A stretch of DNA of 9,016 nt from Candidatus Competibacteraceae bacterium (lineage in GTDB: Bacteria > Pseudomonadota > Gammaproteobacteria > Competibacterales > Competibacteraceae): NCBI GenBank assembly GCA_007120095.1, contig SKOM01000274.1:1-9016 (forward strand), read 5' to 3'. The notes under the pieces are model-generated. The model ran no database searches, was not told where the DNA came from, and saw only the letters and a list, made by a program, of their open reading frames with translations. This document shows, piece after piece, positions 6,311-9,016 of this stretch. The first letter of the stretch is position 1; each line of letters opens with the position of its first letter. Position numbers and translations under genes: made by a program.

Positions 6311-7342
6311 CTAACCGAACCGTCGTGCAACACATAGGGCCGTGCGCAGTCTTGTGAACTCATGGTCATCAGCAGGCAGTCCAAAACGCAGCCGCGAGGT
6401 ATCATCGGCAAAGCGGCGTACGTAGATACCCTGGTGAGCCAAGTCTTCCCACAGGTTCTGCACCTTTGGGTTCAACAGGGTCACGTATAACACCCCATCG
6501 CCCTCCACCTGAAGTCCCAGCTCAGCGAACAGGCCACGTAGCGCTGCACATGCAGCCCGCGCGCGGGCTGCCGCGGCCTGTTGCCAGCCCGTGTTGCTGT
6601 AGGCTTGGCGAGCGATTTCCAGCGCAAGGGCCGATACCGGCCAGGGACCGAGGCGCTGGCGCAGGTGCTGAAGCAGCGTCTGTGGCCCTAACAGCGCACC
6701 CAGGCGCAGACCGGCCAGACCAAAGGTTTTGCCGAACGAGCGCAGTACCACGAGGCGGCGAGTTTCATCGATCTGGCCGGCGAGGCTTAATGCCGGCAGA
6801 AAATCGACATAAGCCTCGTCGACCACCACCCAGCCACCGCGCTCGGTTTGTCGACTGACCAGTTCATCAAGATCCGCTCGCGGCCAGCGGTAGCCATCGG
6901 GGTTATTCGGATTGCACAGGCAGATGACATCCGCTTCACAGTTCATCAGCGCTTCGGGGTCAGGCAAGCGCAGAATCTCACAATCGGTGCGTGCCCATGC
7001 ACTGGCATACTCGCTGTAGGTGACCTCCGGCAAAGCCACACGCCGGGCGGGTAGCAAGTCCGGCAACAGGGAAATGGCCGCCTGCGATCCACCGGTGAAC
7101 GCGATGGCGGTCGGCGCACAGCCCATGAAAGCGCCTGCTGCATGCGCTGCCGCAGAGAAGTGCTCCGCCTCCGGCAGCCGCTGCCACAGCTCGGTTGGCA
7201 GCTGGGGTACGGGGTAGCTGATAGGATTAATACCGGTGGACAGGTCAAGCCACGGTTGTGGTGCGTTGGGAAAGCGCGCCATCATGAGTGTCAGTGCACC
7301 GCCATGGACAGCGTCGGTCATCTTTTCAGAAGTTGGTCGCAT
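6311..7342 (-). CDS. cobD: L-threonine-O-3-phosphate decarboxylase CobD
   Basis: CobD is a PLP-dependent class I/II aminotransferase-fold enzyme that decarboxylates L-threonine O-3-phosphate to (R)-1-amino-2-propanol phosphate, the linker of the cobalamin nucleotide loop. The same enzyme is called CobC in Pseudomonas denitrificans. The 343-residue product shows HGG (13-15), WLDLSTGINP (31-40), PEVTYSEY (105-112), NPNNPDG (144-150), DEAYVDF (175-181) and SFGKTFGLAGLRLG (202-215). Lys205 should bind PLP, with Asp175 contacting the pyridine nitrogen. The start is uncertain: the ATG at 7342 has a modest GAG element 8 nt upstream, but the ATG at 7321 would put HGG at residues 6-8, as in most relatives. 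No other cobalamin gene and no cobalamin riboswitch are visible nearby. It converges on ftnA. Confidence 0.9.
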   Translation of the reverse strand: MRPTSEKMTDAVHGGALTLMMARFPNAPQPWLDLSTGINPISYPVPQLPTELWQRLPEAEHFSAAAHAAGAFMGCAPTAIAFTGGSQAAISLLPDLLPARRVALPEVTYSEYASAWARTDCEILRLPDPEALMNCEADVICLCNPNNPDGYRWPRADLDELVSRQTERGGWVVVDEAYVDFLPALSLAGQIDETRRLVVLRSFGKTFGLAGLRLGALLGPQTLLQHLRQRLGPWPVSALALEIARQAYSNTGWQQAAAARARAACAALRGLFAELGLQVEGDGVLYVTLLNPKVQNLWEDLAHQGIYVRRFADDTSRLRFGLPADDHEFTRLRTALCVARRFG

Positions 7343-7478
7343 GAGTGTTTCTCAGGGCCTCGATATCAGGTGACTTGCTGCGCGACAAGCTTCGGCTTCC
7401 AGGTCAGAGAACGATAGTGCGACGCTTGGGATCGCTCGATGCCTGGAGTGGCGAATAGTGTTGTCATTGCTCATGGGT

Positions 7479-7580
7479 TTAGCCATCAACTATAATCCCA
7501 TTATGCAATGCCTCCAAACCTTCATGATACTCAGCGGCAAGCAGCAGCGTTTGCTGTAACGCACCCATGGCTATGGCCAT
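7479..7580 (-). CDS. Possible 33-residue ORF upstream of cobD
   Basis: On the minus strand an ATG at 7580 opens a 33-residue frame ending at TAA (7479-7481). It begins MAIAMGALQQTLLLAAEYHE and continues GLEALHNGIIVDG. The composition looks protein-like (an amphipathic helix, few rare residues), and the same frame stays open upstream to about 7640, reading DYPVPILRLFGFKS just before the ATG. That suggests either a short real gene or the eroded end of a longer one. The ribosome binding site is weak (GGA about 9 nt upstream). I recognise no family. It could be chance in a GC-rich spacer. Confidence 0.2.
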   Translation of the reverse strand: MAIAMGALQQTLLLAAEYHEGLEALHNGIIVDG

Positions 7581-7614
7581 ACTTTTAAATCCAAACAAAC
7601 GGAGAATTGGGACA

Positions 7615-7651
7615 GGATAGTCTGATCGTGCGGCGCATCATCATGCTATCC
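7615..7651. repeat. Imperfect 18-bp inverted repeat near hydrolase start
   Basis: Two arms meet at the central G at 7633. GGATAG (7615-7620) pairs with CTATCC (7646-7651), GAT (7624-7626) with ATC (7640-7642), and TGCG (7629-7632) with CGCA (7634-7637), with short mismatched steps between. It ends 40 bp before the hydrolase start codon. The near-zero central spacing suits a dimeric repressor operator better than an RNA hairpin, but no regulator gene is next to it. Its function is inferred only from symmetry and position. Confidence 0.4.
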
Positions 7652-7691
7652 CTCTCCATCCTGAACAGCGGGGTCTCTCGCGGAGGAACTG

Positions 7692-9016
7692 ATGAAAATA
7701 CGTGAGGAGTTTCTACACTCTGTCGAGGTGATCGAACACCTTTGGATACCCGTAGCCGATGGCATCCGGCTTGCAGCTCGCCTCTGGCGTCCCGAAGACG
7801 CTGCTGAAGTACCGGTTCCGGTTCTGCTCGAGTACATTCCCTACCGCAAGCGCGACTCAACACGGCTACGCGACGATCTGATGCACGGCTACTTCGCCGG
7901 GCACGGTTACGCCTGCCTGCGGGTCGATCTGCGTGGTAGCGGCGATTCTGAAGGTGTGCTTAAGGATGAGTACCTGCAACAGGAGCTGGATGATGCGGTT
8001 GACGTGATCCACTGGATCAGTAAACAGCCCTGGTGCAATGGGCGTGTCGGCATGATCGGCATCTCCTGGGGCGGGTTCAACGGCCTGCAGGTCGCCGCAC
8101 TGCGGCCGAAGCCGTTGCAGGCCGTGATCACTGTGTGTTCCACTGATGATCGCTATGCGGATGACGTCCACCATATGGGGGGCTGTCTGCTCGGAGACAA
8201 TTTATCTTGGGCCTCCACGATGTTCGCTTACAATTCCCTTCCGCCCGATCCCGAGCTGGTCGGCGAGCGCTGGCGCGACTTCTGGTTCCAGCGGCTTGAG
8301 GGCAGCGGTCTCTGGCTTGAGCAATGGCTGAGGCATCAGCGCCGTGATCTCTACTGGCGTCATGGCTCGATCTGCGAGGACTGGTCCGCTGTACAGTGTC
8401 CCGTGATGGCAGTCAGTGGGTGGGCTGATGGCTATTCCAATGCGGTATTTCGCTTGCTCGCCAATCTTCAGGTTCCGCGACTCGGTCTCGTAGGTCCCTG
8501 GAGCCACAAATACCCTCATCAGGGTGTGCCCGGCCCCGCCATAGGTTTCCTTCAAGAGTGCCTGCGCTGGTGGGATCACTGGCTGAAGGACAAAGACACC
8601 GGCATTATGCAGGAACCGATGTTGCGCGCCTGGATGCAGGAAAGCGTTCCGCCGACCACCTATTATCATGAGCGCCCTGGCCGTTGGGTGGGAGAACAGG
8701 TCTGGCCTTCCCCGCGCCAGTCGCAGCACCGACTGCGGCTTGCATGGCCTGGTACTCTTGAGTCCGATGACGAACAGACGATCCCGGAAACGGAGATGAC
8801 CGTCAGTTCACCGCTTAGCGTCGGTTTGTTTGCCGGCAAGTGGTGTTCCTACGCGGCGACCCCTGATCTGCCACACGATCAGCGTGAAGAAGACGGTGGC
8901 GCTATGGTTTTCACCAGTGCGCCTCTCCAGGCCGATCTTGAAATTCTCGGAGCCGCAGAACTTGAACTTGAATTGCGAGTCGATCGCCCCGTCGCGATGG
9001 TTGCCGTCCGCCTGTC
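7692..9016 (+). CDS. CocE/NonD-family alpha/beta hydrolase (partial, 3' cut)
   Basis: The first 441 residues are visible, and the frame is still open at the window edge. Family members of this type are about 650-700 residues long. The peptidase S15 / CocE-like alpha/beta hydrolase domain covers roughly residues 10-300. It has PYRKRD (50-55, with a probable oxyanion-hole Tyr51), VDLRGSGDSEG (78-88), the nucleophile elbow GISWGG (Ser125), SGWADGY (Asp246) and GPWSHK (His272), so the catalytic triad is complete. After about residue 340 the C-terminal beta-sandwich domain typical of CocE and X-Pro dipeptidyl-peptidases begins. There is no signal peptide, so the enzyme is probably cytoplasmic. AGGAA (7684-7688) precedes the start. 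It hydrolyses an ester or amide, but the substrate cannot be told from sequence, and the cocaine esterase name should not be taken literally. Confidence 0.9.
   Translation, partial: MKIREEFLHSVEVIEHLWIPVADGIRLAARLWRPEDAAEVPVPVLLEYIPYRKRDSTRLRDDLMHGYFAGHGYACLRVDLRGSGDSEGVLKDEYLQQELDDAVDVIHWISKQPWCNGRVGMIGISWGGFNGLQVAALRPKPLQAVITVCSTDDRYADDVHHMGGCLLGDNLSWASTMFAYNSLPPDPELVGERWRDFWFQRLEGSGLWLEQWLRHQRRDLYWRHGSICEDWSAVQCPVMAVSGWADGYSNAVFRLLANLQVPRLGLVGPWSHKYPHQGVPGPAIGFLQECLRWWDHWLKDKDTGIMQEPMLRAWMQESVPPTTYYHERPGRWVGEQVWPSPRQSQHRLRLAWPGTLESDDEQTIPETEMTVSSPLSVGLFAGKWCSYAATPDLPHDQREEDGGAMVFTSAPLQADLEILGAAELELELRVDRPVAMVAVRL

Larger units (their letters stand above)
7343..7691. other. Divergent spacer between cobD and the hydrolase gene
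   Basis: This 349-bp stretch should carry the promoters of both flanking genes, but I could not assign either with confidence. A perfect TATAAT at 7491-7496 has no -35 element at a suitable distance: TTGTCA (7461-7466) is 24 bp away. The spacer also holds a 10-bp palindrome TATGGCCATA (7572-7581), an imperfect inverted repeat (7615-7651) and two minus-strand micro-ORFs (7479-7580 and 7352-7474). The conserved B12-box pattern of a cobalamin riboswitch is not present on the cobD side. Confidence 0.5.

Noticed and set aside
7430..7460. A B12-box-like GCCACTC on the cobD strand
   Set aside because: The conserved GCCACTG and the rest of the cobalamin riboswitch core are missing.
7461..7496. TTGTCA and TATAAT as a sigma-70 promoter for the hydrolase gene
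   Set aside because: The spacing is 24 bp, far above the usable range, and the resulting leader would be about 190 nt.
8202..8729. A 175-codon open frame antisense to the hydrolase gene
   Set aside because: The plus strand encodes a clear CocE-type protein with its triad here; the antisense frame shows no domain.

Overview
The window looks like part of a gammaproteobacterial chromosome, probably from a diazotroph. The evidence is the rnfABCDGEH gene order, a ferritin that matches E. coli FtnA residue for residue at its metal sites, GC-rich coding DNA with AT-rich leaders, and strong Shine-Dalgarno sequences. I cannot name a genus from the sequence alone.

Positions 1-295 are non-coding. They hold a 26-nt perfect palindrome (17-42), then what reads as a complete nif-type enhancer-dependent promoter: a TGT-N10-ACA NifA upstream site (132-147), an exact IHF core (211-223) and a near-consensus sigma-54 -24/-12 element (241-257). 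The inferred transcription start, near 268, lies 28 nt before the rnfA start codon.

Positions 296-5601 are a complete, tightly packed rnf operon (rnfA, B, C, D, G, E, H). It encodes the membrane Rnf complex, which couples electron transfer between NADH and ferredoxin to an ion gradient. All expected cofactor residues are present: the RnfB and RnfC iron-sulfur cysteines, the SGAT flavinylation threonines of RnfD and RnfG, and the intramembrane cysteines of RnfA and RnfE. With the nif-type promoter, the likely role is supplying low-potential electrons to nitrogenase, as for Rnf1 of Azotobacter vinelandii and Rnf of Rhodobacter capsulatus. A non-haem ferritin gene, ftnA (5665-6183), follows in the same direction with no visible terminator between. 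It ends at a strong hairpin terminator (6242-6279), so it may share the rnf transcript.

On the minus strand, converging on that terminator, is cobD (6311-7342), encoding the PLP-dependent L-threonine-O-3-phosphate decarboxylase of cobalamin synthesis. A 349-bp divergent spacer (7343-7691) follows, with possible micro-ORFs and an imperfect inverted repeat. The last gene (7692 to the window end, plus strand, incomplete) encodes a CocE/NonD-type alpha/beta hydrolase with an intact Ser-Asp-His triad. I see no RNA genes, insertion sequences or CRISPR arrays.
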